DNA of 64,000 nt from Alkalinema sp. CACIAM 70d (GTDB taxonomy: Bacteria; Cyanobacteriota; Cyanobacteriia; Leptolyngbyales; Leptolyngbyaceae): positions 1 through 64,000 of the forward strand of contig MUGG01000098.1 in the NCBI GenBank assembly GCA_002148405.1. Direction: 5' to 3'. This document shows, one piece after another, positions 1 to 9,626 of the stretch. The notes below the pieces were generated by a model. The model did not search any database. It worked only from the letters and a program-made list of their open reading frames with translations, and had not been told where the DNA came from. The stretch's first letter is position 1. The number at the start of each line of letters is the position of its first letter. Both the position numbers and the translations under genes were made by a program.

Positions 1-232
1 TATTGAGAATATGAACCTTTAAATCTGAATTAAAAACATTGCACTGACTGCCTCGCAAATGGGATTTTACTAAAGTAGCGATATTCAACTTAATCGCACT
101 ATGATTTTGAGTCCCGCCACTCATCGCATAAACGCGACCATCAATAAGCTCGTGCCGCTCTAACTGCTGCGCTTCCCAGGCGAAATACTCTTCCGGCGTA
201 AAGTACCGATCGTTCTCTCTTGCTGTGACCAT
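1..232 (-). CDS. Uma2 family nuclease-like protein (partial, C-terminus off the window)
   Basis: The reverse strand encodes a protein beginning MVTARENDRYFTPEEYF, followed by a stretch with ELIDGRVYAMSGG and NHSAIKLNIATL. These match the start of the Uma2/DUF820 family, which has a PD-(D/E)XK nuclease-like fold, is highly multiplied in cyanobacteria and has no settled role. About 77 residues are visible and the rest lies beyond base 1. The start at 232 is preferred because GGAGG sits six bases upstream of the ATG. The frame remains open upstream to an ATG at 388 through a 15-bp tandem repeat, but that ATG has no ribosome binding site. Confidence 0.8.
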   Translation of the reverse strand, partial: MVTARENDRYFTPEEYFAWEAQQLERHELIDGRVYAMSGGTQNHSAIKLNIATLVKSHLRGSQCNVFNSDLKVHILN

Positions 233-316
233 GGGAGCCCTCCAGTTATACACAGTGTAGAAGGTGACTTTTGCACAGGGAATCTCGTTTGATCCCACAG
301 ACTGCGCCAAAGTTGC

Positions 317-391
317 CTCAGTAGTCATTTCCTCAGCAATCATTTCCTCGGCAATTATTCCCTCAGTAATCATTCTCTCAGTAATCATTAT
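317..391. repeat. Five degenerate 15-bp tandem repeats upstream of the Uma2 gene
   Basis: Five consecutive 15-base units resembling ctcagtaatcattcc start at 317, 332, 347, 362 and 377. They lie in the 5' region of the Uma2-like gene. Because the unit length is a multiple of three, the reverse strand reads through them without a stop as a pentapeptide repeat (MITE-x type) in frame with the Uma2 gene. The remaining spacer up to 572 shows no other gene. Confidence 0.8.
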
Positions 392-572
392 CAGTGACCA
401 TGATATTGAGTAGCCATAGTTGACAGTTATTCATCACCTCAGCTTTTACGATCGCAACAAAATAAACAGCAGTTCTACGGGTGACGGGCCAATTTACCTT
501 GGCCTATAACCACCTTAGAACCGTAGGGATCATCTTCGCTTAGATCCCTCAAAACGCACTTTAAGGAATTCT

Positions 573-956
573 ATGACGATGCGTGTTTTGCCGAGATTGG
601 TTATCGCTGGCTTGATGGTGGGGTCTCTGCTGTTGCCCTTGGCAAGTCCGGCCAGAGCCGAAAAATTTGCCTGTGATGATTTAGTAGAAATGGCCAATAG
701 TTTAGACGAACTGTCCAATGCCATGGAATCCGGCGTGGAAATCAAACAAGACAGTCCGGAAGATCAGGCGCTGCGATCGGTTGTGGATGCATTGTCTGAT
801 GCCGCTAAGATTGAAGGTAACCAGGCGCTCTATGATGCAGTCGAAGAGATGGATCAAGCGTGGCATGCCATGGATCGCTCAGGCTTTGTAGCCGCCGTCG
901 ATCGCGTCACCGCAATTTTTGACGGATTACGAGCCAACGAGTGCCCTGCTAAGTAG
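573..956 (+). CDS. Small secreted protein of unknown function
   Basis: This is a 127-residue protein with a clear signal peptide: a basic start (MTMR), a hydrophobic core to about residue 26 and an A-R-A cleavage motif before EKFACDD. The mature part is acidic, mostly helical in composition and has only two cysteines, at about residues 34 and 124, that could form a disulfide. I do not recognise the family. It stands alone between the Uma2 gene and a hairpin, and is probably periplasmic or thylakoid-lumenal. GGAATTCT just upstream gives a modest ribosome binding site. Confidence 0.75.
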   Translation: MTMRVLPRLVIAGLMVGSLLLPLASPARAEKFACDDLVEMANSLDELSNAMESGVEIKQDSPEDQALRSVVDALSDAAKIEGNQALYDAVEEMDQAWHAMDRSGFVAAVDRVTAIFDGLRANECPAK

Positions 957-1062
957 TCCTGTCAGTCTGTCCTGGCCCTACTTGCCTCACCTTGGTAATA
1001 CGGGAGAAAAACGGCAGTCCGGTAATCTGTGAAATTTGTGAAATTATAGGCTGTGACAATAG

Positions 1063-1096
1063 GAGGGCCGATCGAACTAAGCTTCGATCGGCCCTC
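1063..1096. terminator. Perfect 14-bp inverted repeat, probable terminator
   Basis: Bases 1063-1076 are the exact reverse complement of 1083-1096, with a six-base loop. The hairpin lies between two convergent genes (the secreted protein on + and Ycf66 on -). It lacks a strong T-tract on either side, so a bidirectional or factor-aided terminator is likely. Confidence 0.6.
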
Positions 1097-1184
1097 TCAA
1101 TTAGATCAGTGAAATTAGGTAAACGGATTAGCATTTATAGCCAAGGGATCCGTTGAGATGAATCATGTACTCTACAGTGGCAGA

Positions 1185-2216
1185 TTATGCTTCATCCTGG
1201 AATCGAGGTTTAGGACGTTTTAGATTAGGTTTTTCTTCCACCACCTCAGCTGCTACGTCTTGAGCTGCTTCCTCAGCATCCTCTAGTTGGTCTTGTACGG
1301 TCTCGCTGGTATCTTCCACTACATCCGTGACGGCATCAGCTGCTGTATCTACTTTCTCCACCACGGTTTCCACGATCGCCTCAACGGTGGTTGCCCCCTG
1401 CTCCACTTTTTCCGTCACGACCGCTTGGACGGTTTCGGCAGTGTCGCTGGCTTTTGCTTGCAGGGTAGCCCCAGTGTCTTTGAGGCTGTCCGCGACGGCT
1501 TCGCTGACTTCACTCGCTTTCTCCGACACCTCACCAAAATCGAAGTCATCATCCACATCGGTTACTGGAGGCTCCTTCTCCTGGAAATCCTTCCGCACGT
1601 AGGTTTCCTTGTTCTTCGGTGTGCTGAGTCCTCCCGCAAAGGATTTTGCCTTGTCCAGCATGGATCCAAACGAACCAGCTTTCCCCTCGCGATTGGACGG
1701 CCCATTGGAAGCGTCTTGAACGATCGGCGGCTTAGCAAAATCTTCCCGGGTTAAGGGTTTTTCCACAACCGTAGTAGATGCCTCGCTGGAGGTATCCGTT
1801 TTATCACCGTCTACCTTACTGGCAACTTCCTGAACCTTTTCTTGGACTTTACTAAAAGCCCCTTGAGCTTGATCCTTCAGTTTATTTAAGCTCTCAGGAT
1901 CCACTAAGCTCTGAATACGATCGCGAATTTGTGACACTTTTTCAGCACTAGCCCGTTGATCTTCCGGCACGTCCTCCCAGCGAGCCTGCATGGCTTGCCA
2001 ACCCAACCATCCAATCAGCGCGACGCTGGCGATTTGGCCCAGCAACACGCCTCCTGTAATTCGCCCCGCACAGACCCAGAGCACAAGGGCATAGAACAGT
2101 CCTACCCCACTCCAAATCATGTCATTTTTGCGGGCGATCGCGGGCACAACAAACGACGCACCGTATAACCCAAGACTGCCAAGACCCACTGCCAATGCTA
2201 AAAGATATGTCAGCAT
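1185..2216 (-). CDS. Ycf66 family protein
   Basis: The N-terminus (MLTYLLALAVGLGSLGLYG, then VVPAIARKNDMIWSGVGLFYALVLW) is typical of Ycf66, a cyanobacterial and plastid membrane protein of unknown function. It has about three hydrophobic segments within the first 80 residues. The rest of the 343 residues is a long, charged, low-complexity tail rich in T, V, E, A and D with repeated heptad-like runs (for example VVEKVDTAADAVTDVVEDT), probably amphipathic or disordered. The start at 2216 was chosen over an upstream in-frame codon at 2306 because the family begins here. The tail is much longer than in plastid Ycf66. Confidence 0.85.
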   Translation of the reverse strand: MLTYLLALAVGLGSLGLYGASFVVPAIARKNDMIWSGVGLFYALVLWVCAGRITGGVLLGQIASVALIGWLGWQAMQARWEDVPEDQRASAEKVSQIRDRIQSLVDPESLNKLKDQAQGAFSKVQEKVQEVASKVDGDKTDTSSEASTTVVEKPLTREDFAKPPIVQDASNGPSNREGKAGSFGSMLDKAKSFAGGLSTPKNKETYVRKDFQEKEPPVTDVDDDFDFGEVSEKASEVSEAVADSLKDTGATLQAKASDTAETVQAVVTEKVEQGATTVEAIVETVVEKVDTAADAVTDVVEDTSETVQDQLEDAEEAAQDVAAEVVEEKPNLKRPKPRFQDEA

Positions 2217-2431
2217 ATCGCTGCTCCTAAAACGGTCATTTCTTAAAGGATGTCGAAGGAAAGACTCTGGGGCACAGTAGAGGTTTCCGAAAAACAGGGT
2301 TCCCAAACCGCCCGATCGACCTTCTCTCTCGATCAGATTTAATCCTCTCTTCAGCGTTGTCCCTTAAAGGGCACGTTACCCTGAAATTAAATTGCGATCG
2401 TACCCAACGTTTATAGAGTGAAACAAAACTT

Positions 2432-3841
2432 ATGACTCAGAGCTTTGGAGTAATTGGACTCGCTGTGATGGGCGAAAACTTGGCGCTGAATGTCGAGCGC
2501 AACGGATTTCCGATCGCAGTTTATAACCGCAGTCGGGAAAAAACCGACGAATTCATGGCCACAAGGGCCGTGGGCAAGAATGCGAAAGCGGGATATACCC
2601 TGGAAGAATTTGTGGGTTTGCTGGAGCGACCCCGCAAGATCTTGATTATGGTGAAGGCGGGTGCGCCCGTGGATGCAGTGATTGAACAACTCAAGCCGCT
2701 GCTGGATGAAGGCGATATTTTAATTGACGGAGGAAATTCGCTGTTTACGGACACTGAGCGGCGAGCCAAGGACTTGGAATCGGCCAAGTTCACCTTTATT
2801 GGCATGGGCGTTAGTGGTGGCGAAGAGGGTGCACTGAATGGGCCAAGCTTGATGCCGGGGGGAACCAAGAGTGCCTACCAATACCTAGAACCGATTCTGA
2901 CCAAAATTGCGGCCCAGGTGGACGATGGCCCCTGCGTCACCTACATTGGCCCCGGTGGTGCAGGCCACTACGTCAAGATGGTGCACAACGGCATTGAGTA
3001 CGGCGATATGCAGTTGATTGCCGAAGCCTACGATCTGCTAAAAAACGTAGCAGGCTTAAACGGGGAGCAGCTACACGAGGTCTTTGCGGCCTGGAATGCC
3101 ACCGATGAATTGAATTCCTATCTGATCGAAATTACCGCCGACATTTTCCGCAAGTCGGACAACGGTTCTGGCAAGCCGCTCGTGGAAGTGATCCTAGATG
3201 CGGCAGGACAAAAGGGTACCGGACGCTGGACGGTCAATAATGCCTTGGAACTGGGGGTGGCGATCCCGACGATTACTGCAGCAGTGAATGCGCGAATTCT
3301 CTCTTCCATCAAGCAGGAACGGATCAGCGCAGCGCAAATTCTCTCGGGGCCGATCGCGAGTTTTACCGGAGATCAATCGGCCTTTGTGGATAAGGTGCGG
3401 GATGCGCTTTACTGCTCCAAGATGTGTTCCTACGCCCAGGGCATGGCGTTGCTCAGCGCGGCGTCCACGGCCTACAACTTCAATTTGAATCTGAGCGAAT
3501 GTGCACGGATTTGGAAAGGAGGATGCATCATTCGGGCGGGATTCCTAGACAAGATTCGGGCAGCCTTTAGCGAGGATCCCAATCTGGCCAACCTGCTACT
3601 GGCTCCGGAATTCAAGCAAAGCATCCTCGATCGCCAGTCCGCTTGGCGGGATGTGATTATCGAAGCGGCCAAGTCTGGGATTGCAGTTCCGGCCTTCAGC
3701 GCATCGTTGGATTACTTCGACAGCTACCGCCGCGATCGCCTACCGCAAAACCTGACCCAAGCCCAGCGCGATTACTTCGGGGCGCACACCTACGAACGGA
3801 TCGACAAAGCAGGGGTCTTCCACACGGAATGGCAGTCATAA
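2432..3841 (+). CDS. gnd: 6-phosphogluconate dehydrogenase, decarboxylating
   Basis: This enzyme of the oxidative pentose phosphate pathway converts 6-phosphogluconate and NADP+ to ribulose 5-phosphate, CO2 and NADPH. The 469-residue length matches the family. The Rossmann loop G9-L-A-V-M-G14 binds the cofactor. [13 protein letters not shown] (about residues 127-139) and [13 protein letters not shown] (about 182-194, catalytic Lys and substrate loop) are intact, as is the family signature around GQKGTGRW. In cyanobacteria the enzyme supplies NADPH in the dark. It stands as a single gene, followed by a strand change. Confidence 0.97.
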   Translation: MTQSFGVIGLAVMGENLALNVERNGFPIAVYNRSREKTDEFMATRAVGKNAKAGYTLEEFVGLLERPRKILIMVKAGAPVDAVIEQLKPLLDEGDILIDGGNSLFTDTERRAKDLESAKFTFIGMGVSGGEEGALNGPSLMPGGTKSAYQYLEPILTKIAAQVDDGPCVTYIGPGGAGHYVKMVHNGIEYGDMQLIAEAYDLLKNVAGLNGEQLHEVFAAWNATDELNSYLIEITADIFRKSDNGSGKPLVEVILDAAGQKGTGRWTVNNALELGVAIPTITAAVNARILSSIKQERISAAQILSGPIASFTGDQSAFVDKVRDALYCSKMCSYAQGMALLSAASTAYNFNLNLSECARIWKGGCIIRAGFLDKIRAAFSEDPNLANLLLAPEFKQSILDRQSAWRDVIIEAAKSGIAVPAFSASLDYFDSYRRDRLPQNLTQAQRDYFGAHTYERIDKAGVFHTEWQS

Positions 3842-3944
3842 TTCCCTGACAGTGCCCACCTAATTTTTTGGGTGAAAGCTGACTAGGCGATCGTGCTAAA
3901 CGGTTATCCCAGTGATCGCAGGGGGAAACCGTGGAATGGCTTGC

Positions 3945-4874
3945 CTAGCCTTCATCCTCCATCAACACAGCCCGTCTTTGGCGTTTCTTTGGATTCACTG
4001 GGATGGGCTGTTCTTCTAACCTTTCTGCTGGAGCAAGTTCCAGGAGCGGTTCGGTAACTGGTTCGGTGACTTGCTGACGGGGTTGAGCGGCTTTTTGCAA
4101 AGGTTTCAGCTCACTGGGCGATAGTTGCTGCTGATCTAGTTGCTGCCGATCGGTTAATGGTTGCCCTTGACTCACCGCTTGGAGTCCTTCCCAGACCGCT
4201 TCTAGAATGATTTCCTCCGATTCTTGATTCAGCATCAGCCGAAAATAATCTGCGACTTGGCGGGTTTGTTCTGGCGTTAAGGTTTGGGCCGCGATCGCCG
4301 CTGTTAACTCCCGTACCGCCATTAGTCGCCGTACTGCATCGGAATCGACTAGATCATGAATTAGATCGAAATAGTTAAATGCTGGGCGATCGGGCATCAG
4401 CTTCACCCGCTGCCCCAGCCACAGTCCCAGTAGTCCCAGCGAGGTCATACCCTGTAATAACAGAGCCGTGGCCACCCAGTGCTGCTCCGTTTCCGCCCAG
4501 ACTGCAAAGCCCAGGTAAGCCAAAAACGTTGCCCCAACGCCACTAGCCGTGGCCAACAGAAACGTCCTGTTCCAGCCCGCCAACGTAGACTTCCAACTCG
4601 CCAACTGCTGTTGCCAAGCAGGATTTTGCCAGGAGGTTTGCCCATAGTAGACAGCCATCATGACTGCCGCCCCAATCCCCGTGGCTAGCACCAGACGGCC
4701 ATTCCAGAAGATCAGTGCCGTGGTCCCCACCGCCACCAAACTCCATCCCTTGGCTCCAGACAACCACTTGCGCTGCAACGTCTGAAGCACCTGAGGCGAA
4801 ATTTCCAGTTCAGCAATCTCCCTTAGCAAGTGGCGCAGAAACTGCTGGGTATGCGATCGGGAAGCGGGGGCCAC
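3945..4874 (-). CDS. Cyanobacterial membrane protein with helical repeat-like region
   Basis: This is a 309-residue protein. It opens with a charged helix (QFLRHLLREIAELEISPQVLQTLQRKW), has two pairs of hydrophobic segments between about residues 45 and 155, then a soluble helical stretch (FDLIHDLVDSDAVRRLMAVRELTAAI) that resembles armadillo/HEAT helices. It ends in a Gln/Pro/Glu-rich, then basic tail (PKKRQRR). GTG is the start, with AGGAG seven bases upstream. Similar proteins are conserved in cyanobacteria without a known role. It lies 53 bp beyond the end of the DUF4330 gene on the same strand, so the two are probably co-transcribed. Confidence 0.7.
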   Translation of the reverse strand: MAPASRSHTQQFLRHLLREIAELEISPQVLQTLQRKWLSGAKGWSLVAVGTTALIFWNGRLVLATGIGAAVMMAVYYGQTSWQNPAWQQQLASWKSTLAGWNRTFLLATASGVGATFLAYLGFAVWAETEQHWVATALLLQGMTSLGLLGLWLGQRVKLMPDRPAFNYFDLIHDLVDSDAVRRLMAVRELTAAIAAQTLTPEQTRQVADYFRLMLNQESEEIILEAVWEGLQAVSQGQPLTDRQQLDQQQLSPSELKPLQKAAQPRQQVTEPVTEPLLELAPAERLEEQPIPVNPKKRQRRAVLMEDEG

Positions 4875-4926
4875 GATAGATCTCCTAGAGAGAATAAGTA
4901 AAGGGCAAAGCGCTTGTTTAAAGTGC

Positions 4927-5430
4927 TTATTTACGAATGGCGATCACAGTGCTGTTGAAGTTGTACTCTGGGCCTTCCAGTTCCAAGGAGGTACCCACTT
5001 TGACCTTCTTGTTACCGAACACAGGGCCATCTTCTGTAATCTTGGCATTTCCACTTAAGGTCATGCGCAGATCGTTGGAAAAACCCATCTCAGGACGGGG
5101 ATCGGGCAATGCTTTTACGGATCCGTCTGGTTGAGAAACTGCCACTGTGCGGGGTAGAAATTCGACTTTCTTCAAATCTACGGTGCCAGAAGGCTCATTC
5201 CGAATGATGACATTAATCCGCTGTCCTTCCTTCAAGAGTTCCTTGGGTGTAGCAGAACTGAGGCCCCTCACCAAAACATCCACTTCGATCGGAGTGCCTT
5301 GAGCGAAACTGCTGGTTTTACCCGGAAGCAGAAAAATTCCGCCAATGACCATCAAAATAATCAGCGCCGCACCCACATCGAGGATGCTGAACTTACCAAA
5401 TAAGCGCCCTTGAGAGTCGAGAATAGCCAT
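4927..5430 (-). CDS. DUF4330 domain-containing protein
   Basis: The protein begins MAILDSQGRLFGKFSILD, then has one transmembrane segment (VGAALIILMVIGGIFLLPG) and a soluble beta-rich domain (IEVDVLVRGLSS through YNFNSTVIAIRK). This is the architecture of the cyanobacterial DUF4330 family, whose function is not established. The start at 5430 (167 residues) is preferred over 5499 because AAAGGA precedes it and the family starts there. It is a bitopic protein with the C-terminal domain probably outside the cytoplasm, and is upstream partner of the membrane protein ending at 3945. Confidence 0.8.
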   Translation of the reverse strand: MAILDSQGRLFGKFSILDVGAALIILMVIGGIFLLPGKTSSFAQGTPIEVDVLVRGLSSATPKELLKEGQRINVIIRNEPSGTVDLKKVEFLPRTVAVSQPDGSVKALPDPRPEMGFSNDLRMTLSGNAKITEDGPVFGNKKVKVGTSLELEGPEYNFNSTVIAIRK

Positions 5431-5671
5431 ACCGGAAATCCTTTGAGAGGCAGGCGGAAAGCACGCTGGGCAAGAAATTAAGCCTTTTGTAGCATTCATC
5501 GCCGATCGTCATGAGACAGATTACCATGATCGGGGAGCGTGAGCGATGCATAACAAACTTGGGCATTCCTGAAACTAAGTGCCCGTCGATCGCGTCTTCT
5601 GGTTCAACTCCCGTGCGCCGATCGTGCGTCTCAACATTTCTCACTCCTCTAGAAATTCGCTCTGATAAACC

Positions 5672-6514
5672 ATGTTAGGTACTTCACTCAATCGCCGTTC
5701 TTCCCGTCGTTGGTTCTATCCGGTGCTAGCACTGTTATCCGCTGTTACGTTTACTGTGGCAACACCAACGGTTTCCCACGCCTTAAACTGGGCTGAACTG
5801 ATCATTAAAGGGATCCAAGTCGTTCAACTTTCTAGCATGTCCGATAGGCAGGAAGTGGAACTGGGTAAGCAGATTAATGACCAAGTGACCCAGGAAGTGC
5901 GCATTCTCAGAAATGCTGAAGTGACTAACTACGTGGATCAAATTGGTCAACGGCTGGCTGCTAAAAGCGAACGGCCCAATCTACCCTACACCTTTCAAGT
6001 GGTGGATGATGATGGCATTAATGCCTTTGCTACCGCCGGAGGATTTGTCTATGTCAATAAGGGGTTATTGAAGACGGCAGATAATGAGGCTCAATTAGCG
6101 AGTGTGATTGGCCATGAAATCGGCCACATTACCGGGAAACATGCGCTCAAGCAAATGAAAGAGGCGGCAGTTGCCCAAGGTCTGCTTGGGGCTACGGGGT
6201 TGAGTAAAAGTGCTGCGGTACAGATTGGGGTGGAACTCGCGCTCCGCCGTCCTCACAGCCGTCGGGATGAGTTTGATGCCGATCGGCGGGGCTTGATTAA
6301 CCTGAGCAAAGCGGGGTATGCCCAATCGGAAATGGTGGCCTTTATGCAAAAGCTACTTAATGGCAAGTCCAGCGTTCCCACCTTCCTGAGCACCCACCCT
6401 AACACCGCAGATCGGGTAGCAGAACTGAAGAAACAGGTCGATAAATCCCCTACCAATGGCAAAGACGGTTTGGACGGAACCAGCTATAAATCCAAACTGC
6501 AAGCTCTGCGATAA
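5672..6514 (+). CDS. M48 family zinc metalloprotease, secreted
   Basis: This 280-residue protein has a signal peptide (basic SSRRWFYP, hydrophobic core, cleavage near SHA at residues 35-37) and a peptidase M48 domain. The zinc motif HEIGH is at residues 148-152, and the third ligand is in RRDEFDADRRG at about residue 205. C-terminal STHPNTADRVAEL is the usual M48 closing motif. The layout matches the BepA/YfgC-like single-domain proteases involved in envelope protein quality control. The substrate is unknown. A second, unrelated-looking M48 gene lies at 41870. Confidence 0.9.
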   Translation: MLGTSLNRRSSRRWFYPVLALLSAVTFTVATPTVSHALNWAELIIKGIQVVQLSSMSDRQEVELGKQINDQVTQEVRILRNAEVTNYVDQIGQRLAAKSERPNLPYTFQVVDDDGINAFATAGGFVYVNKGLLKTADNEAQLASVIGHEIGHITGKHALKQMKEAAVAQGLLGATGLSKSAAVQIGVELALRRPHSRRDEFDADRRGLINLSKAGYAQSEMVAFMQKLLNGKSSVPTFLSTHPNTADRVAELKKQVDKSPTNGKDGLDGTSYKSKLQALR

Positions 6515-6561
6515 CTTGCACAAAGTTACTATCGATCGCTCATATCAGCAGCGAAACGATC

Positions 6562-6601
6562 AGCGGCAAAGTTGTCTGTAAGATGTGACGACTTTGCCGC
6601 T
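6562..6601. terminator. Hairpin terminator between convergent genes
   Basis: Bases 6562-6576 pair with 6587-6601 (15 bp with one G-T wobble, 10-base loop). It lies downstream of the M48 gene and the adjoining TTAAAAA adds an A/T flank. A degenerate run of about four AAATTGAGT-like units follows at 6603-6657, before the end of the phosphatase gene. Confidence 0.65.
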
Positions 6602-6687
6602 TAAAAATTGAGTGGATTAAAAAAATTGAGTCAACCAAATCGAGTAAATCAAAGTGAGGGACTAGGGCCAAGAACCTCCTGAACAGG

Positions 6688-7443
6688 CTAGAGAACCAGC
6701 ACCGATCGACTCCGGTTAATTTTTTCTGGCTGAATTTGTACCAGAATTTCTGCGAGGGGTCTGACTCGAACCGCAAAGGTCTGGACATTGACTTGGTAGA
6801 CCTTTTGGGAGGTGGTATCCAAAGCCGTTAGCCAACCACTCTTGGGATGATAGGCTCCTGTGTCAATGTCAAGCCACCCATTTCCCCCGACCACCTCTCC
6901 AGGGGACACCCCAGAAAAGGTAAAGGTAATGGTGTGCCCTGTGATGATTAATTTATTGGGGAAATAGGGCTTTAGGCTAGTGTGAAATTCATCGCGAATC
7001 CAACAGAACTGCTGAGTTGTCTGTTGCCGAAGCGGAATTTCTGGATGTACCCCCGCATGGACTAACCATAGATCTCCCAAGTCCAAATGGGTGGGCAAGG
7101 TCTGTAACCAAGCGAGGTGATCCAACAGGGTTTCAGCATTGTCATAGCTAGCCATGGTTGCTTTACCGCCACTCTGTAGCCACGCCTGAAGTGCGGGTGC
7201 AAACACCTGCCCCTCGGGAAATGCTTCCAAGAGCATTTGCTCATGGTTCCCCAGGACACAGCCATAGCCCTGTTTGCGCACAAATTCCACTACCTGAGAA
7301 CTTTTGGGCCCACGATCGATCAAATCTCCTAGAAAATAAATTTCATCGAGGGTCGTGGGTGCAAAAGTCTCGAAAAGTTGCATCAGGCCATCATAGTGGC
7401 CGTGCACATCACCAATCACAATACGTCGAGGAACCTGACTCAT
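6688..7443 (-). CDS. Calcineurin-like serine/threonine phosphatase
   Basis: This 251-residue metallophosphoesterase carries the three classical motifs of the PPP family: GDVHGHYDGL (residues 11-20), GDLIDRGPKS (39-48) and GNHEQM (65-70). The later metal ligands are in VHAGV and ITGHT. These bind two metal ions. The size and motifs match bacterial PrpA/ApaH-like protein phosphatases or diadenosine tetraphosphatases. The exact substrate cannot be read from sequence. It has no membrane segment and is predicted cytoplasmic. It stands as a single gene on the minus strand. Confidence 0.9.
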   Translation of the reverse strand: MSQVPRRIVIGDVHGHYDGLMQLFETFAPTTLDEIYFLGDLIDRGPKSSQVVEFVRKQGYGCVLGNHEQMLLEAFPEGQVFAPALQAWLQSGGKATMASYDNAETLLDHLAWLQTLPTHLDLGDLWLVHAGVHPEIPLRQQTTQQFCWIRDEFHTSLKPYFPNKLIITGHTITFTFSGVSPGEVVGGNGWLDIDTGAYHPKSGWLTALDTTSQKVYQVNVQTFAVRVRPLAEILVQIQPEKINRSRSVLVL

Positions 7444-7693
7444 TCAATTTTGTTCAAAACGGGATGACAACTGGAACACTGAGAAACGTAGCGCAACCTG
7501 TACCGCGATTTCTTGAACGCAACTTCTTGAACGCAATCTGGTGGCTAGCAATTCTACTCTGGCTAATCCATTGTTCCCGGAAGAGTTCAGGGATTTACGG
7601 CTATTTCCCGAAAGCATTCTAATATGAGGATTTAGCAGAAAAAACTCCGTCATTTGGCAGAACTTTCGGCCAAGAACTGATCCCGTTTTTGCA

Positions 7694-8419
7694 TTATCGA
7701 CCGAGTGCCTTCAGGAATTGCTGTAATTCGGCAGCCCAACCCATCTTTTTGCGAGTATTTCCTGTAGCGGAATTTAAAATTGCTTCTAATTGCTCAGAGT
7801 CCGGTTTTTCCCGTTCTTCAGCAATGGCTTGCCAGGTGCCTTCCCGTTCTAGCCAGACTTGCCAGGGGGTAGGATAGAACCGAGTCAGGGCCGTTTCGTC
7901 ATCTAAGGGTCGTAGGTAATAGCAGGGTTCGATCGTGTTTAAAAAGCGCTCCCGCAACATCCGTCCTGCATAGCCAATCCCAACGATGCTGATATCCTCC
8001 AGCCGTGGGTTAAGCAAAATGACTGGCACCCCTGGCGCTGCATTGCAAATTTCCTCCAGCGGATTGACTTCAACAGAAGTGGGGGATACCACCAGATAGA
8101 GCTTATCTTCGCCGTCTACCTGTTCCTGTACCGTTGTAGTTTGCCGGGATCCCGCCACGTCAATGCTGCGGAACTGATAGGGCACGTCACCCCAATTGCG
8201 CTTGGCCCAGGCTGCCGTTCCCGCATCAGTGAAAAAGACCTTAATCCCTGCACCAAACTCACTGAACGCCTCCACAAAAGTTTGCGCGATCGGCATTACC
8301 TTCAGCTCTGGAAAAAGGAACTCAACGGATAGGCGCGTGTATCCCGCAGCAATGGCCGCTTTCGTTGCGTCTTGGGCTTGAACGATCGCGTCTTCGAGGG
8401 TGTTGGGCAGTGCGGTCAT
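7694..8419 (-). CDS. DUF1995 family protein (LPA3-like)
   Basis: The 241-residue protein begins MTALPNTLEDAIVQAQDATK and has the DUF1995 pattern: an N-terminal helix, a beta strand RLSVEFLFPELK, and later IILLNPRLED and GIGYAGRMLRERFL. The family occurs in cyanobacteria and plants, where the relatives LPA3 and others are linked to photosystem assembly. The bacterial role is unproven. No signal peptide or membrane segment is visible. It is divergent from glyQ and shares a 294-bp spacer with it. Confidence 0.8.
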   Translation of the reverse strand: MTALPNTLEDAIVQAQDATKAAIAAGYTRLSVEFLFPELKVMPIAQTFVEAFSEFGAGIKVFFTDAGTAAWAKRNWGDVPYQFRSIDVAGSRQTTTVQEQVDGEDKLYLVVSPTSVEVNPLEEICNAAPGVPVILLNPRLEDISIVGIGYAGRMLRERFLNTIEPCYYLRPLDDETALTRFYPTPWQVWLEREGTWQAIAEEREKPDSEQLEAILNSATGNTRKKMGWAAELQQFLKALGR

Positions 8420-8618
8420 AGCAGTTTGTTGAATTAAGGTTGAATCGTAGGGGATTGAAAAATGGGATGTCGTTGGGGCAAGCGTTTCGGGTTGAAAAAC
8501 TGCAATCCCGATCGCGGGAATTACCCAATCCGGACTGATCCAAATCTATTGTGTCAGGTTTGTGTCCGGTTCCCGATCGCGATTCCGGGGAAGGGCTGGC
8601 CTCTCCCGTGCCTTGGCG

Positions 8619-8654
8619 GTCACAATTTACGTCACAATTTGCGTCACAATGAAT
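8619..8654. repeat. Three 12-bp direct repeats upstream of glyQ
   Basis: Three contiguous units (gtcacaatttac, gtcacaatttgc, gtcacaatgaat) occupy 8619-8654, ending 59 bases before the glyQ start. They could be iterated operator sites or one of the many micro-duplications in this window. Confidence 0.75.
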
Positions 8655-8713
8655 GAACGTCAAAAATTGACGGTTAAACACGAACGGTTAGCGTTGCTTG
8701 GAGAGGTTTGGTT

Positions 8714-9598
8714 GTGAATTTCCAGTCGGTGATTGCGGCATTGCATCAATTTTGGAGCGATCGGGGGTGCTTGATCGTGCAGCCCTACGACACCGAAAAG
8801 GGCGCTGGAACCAAGAGTCCCCACACCTTTTTACGCGCGATCGGGCCGGAACCTTGGTCAGTGGCCTACGCAGAACCCTGCCGTCGCCCAGGGGATGGCC
8901 GCTATGGTGAAAACCCCAACCGTGTCCAGCACTACTACCAGTACCAAGTACTGATCAAACCCTCTCCAGAAAATATTCAAGAAATCTACCTCGACTCCCT
9001 GCGGGTGCTGGGTATTCAGCCAGAGGATCACGACATCCGCTTTGTGGAAGATAACTGGGAAGATGCCGCCGTGGGTGCGTGGGGCGTCGGCTGGGAAGTC
9101 TGGCTGGACGGCATGGAAGTCACCCAGTTCACCTACTTCCAACAATGCGGCGGTATCGACTGTAAGCCCGTTTCCGTTGAAATCACCTACGGCTTGGAAC
9201 GGCTGACCATGTACCTGCAAGGCGTGGACTCGATCTTCGACATCCAGTGGAACGACAAGCTGACCTACGGCGACGTGCACCTGCAAGGGGAAATTGAGGA
9301 ATCGACCTATAACTTTGAAGCCTCCGATGCTGATTTGCTGTTCAACCTGTTCAAGCTGTACGAGCAGGAAGCCGTGCGCTTGATGGAGCGAGAATTGGTG
9401 CTGCCGGCCTTTGGCTATGTGCTGAAGTGCTCCCATACGTTTAACCTGCTGGATGCGCGGGGCGTGATTTCCGTAACGGAGCGGACTCGCTACATTGGTA
9501 AGGTGCGTAATCTCTCCCGCCAGGTGGCCACGCTGTATCTCAAGCAGCGGGAAGCTTTGGGATTCCCCTTGCTCAAGGGAGAAGTGGCTAAGGTGTAG
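8714..9598 (+). CDS. glyQ: Glycine--tRNA ligase alpha subunit
   Basis: This is the catalytic alpha chain of the bacterial alpha2beta2 glycyl-tRNA synthetase, which charges tRNA-Gly with glycine using ATP. The length (294 residues) and motifs are diagnostic: [45 protein letters not shown] in parts, and [20 protein letters not shown] in parts. The GTG at 8714 is chosen because GGAGAGG lies seven bases upstream and the product then starts with NFQSVIAAL as in relatives. A TTG at 8708 is too close to the ribosome site. The beta subunit gene (glyS) is not in the window. Confidence 0.97.
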   Translation: MNFQSVIAALHQFWSDRGCLIVQPYDTEKGAGTKSPHTFLRAIGPEPWSVAYAEPCRRPGDGRYGENPNRVQHYYQYQVLIKPSPENIQEIYLDSLRVLGIQPEDHDIRFVEDNWEDAAVGAWGVGWEVWLDGMEVTQFTYFQQCGGIDCKPVSVEITYGLERLTMYLQGVDSIFDIQWNDKLTYGDVHLQGEIEESTYNFEASDADLLFNLFKLYEQEAVRLMERELVLPAFGYVLKCSHTFNLLDARGVISVTERTRYIGKVRNLSRQVATLYLKQREALGFPLLKGEVAKV

Positions 9599-9626
9599 CT
9601 GGCTCATTAGTGTAGCTGGCTCATTC
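9593..9626. repeat. 17-bp tandem duplication across the glyQ stop codon
   Basis: The 17 bases at 9593-9609, which include the last bases and TAG stop of glyQ, are repeated at 9610-9626 with one difference at the last base. Confidence 0.85.
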
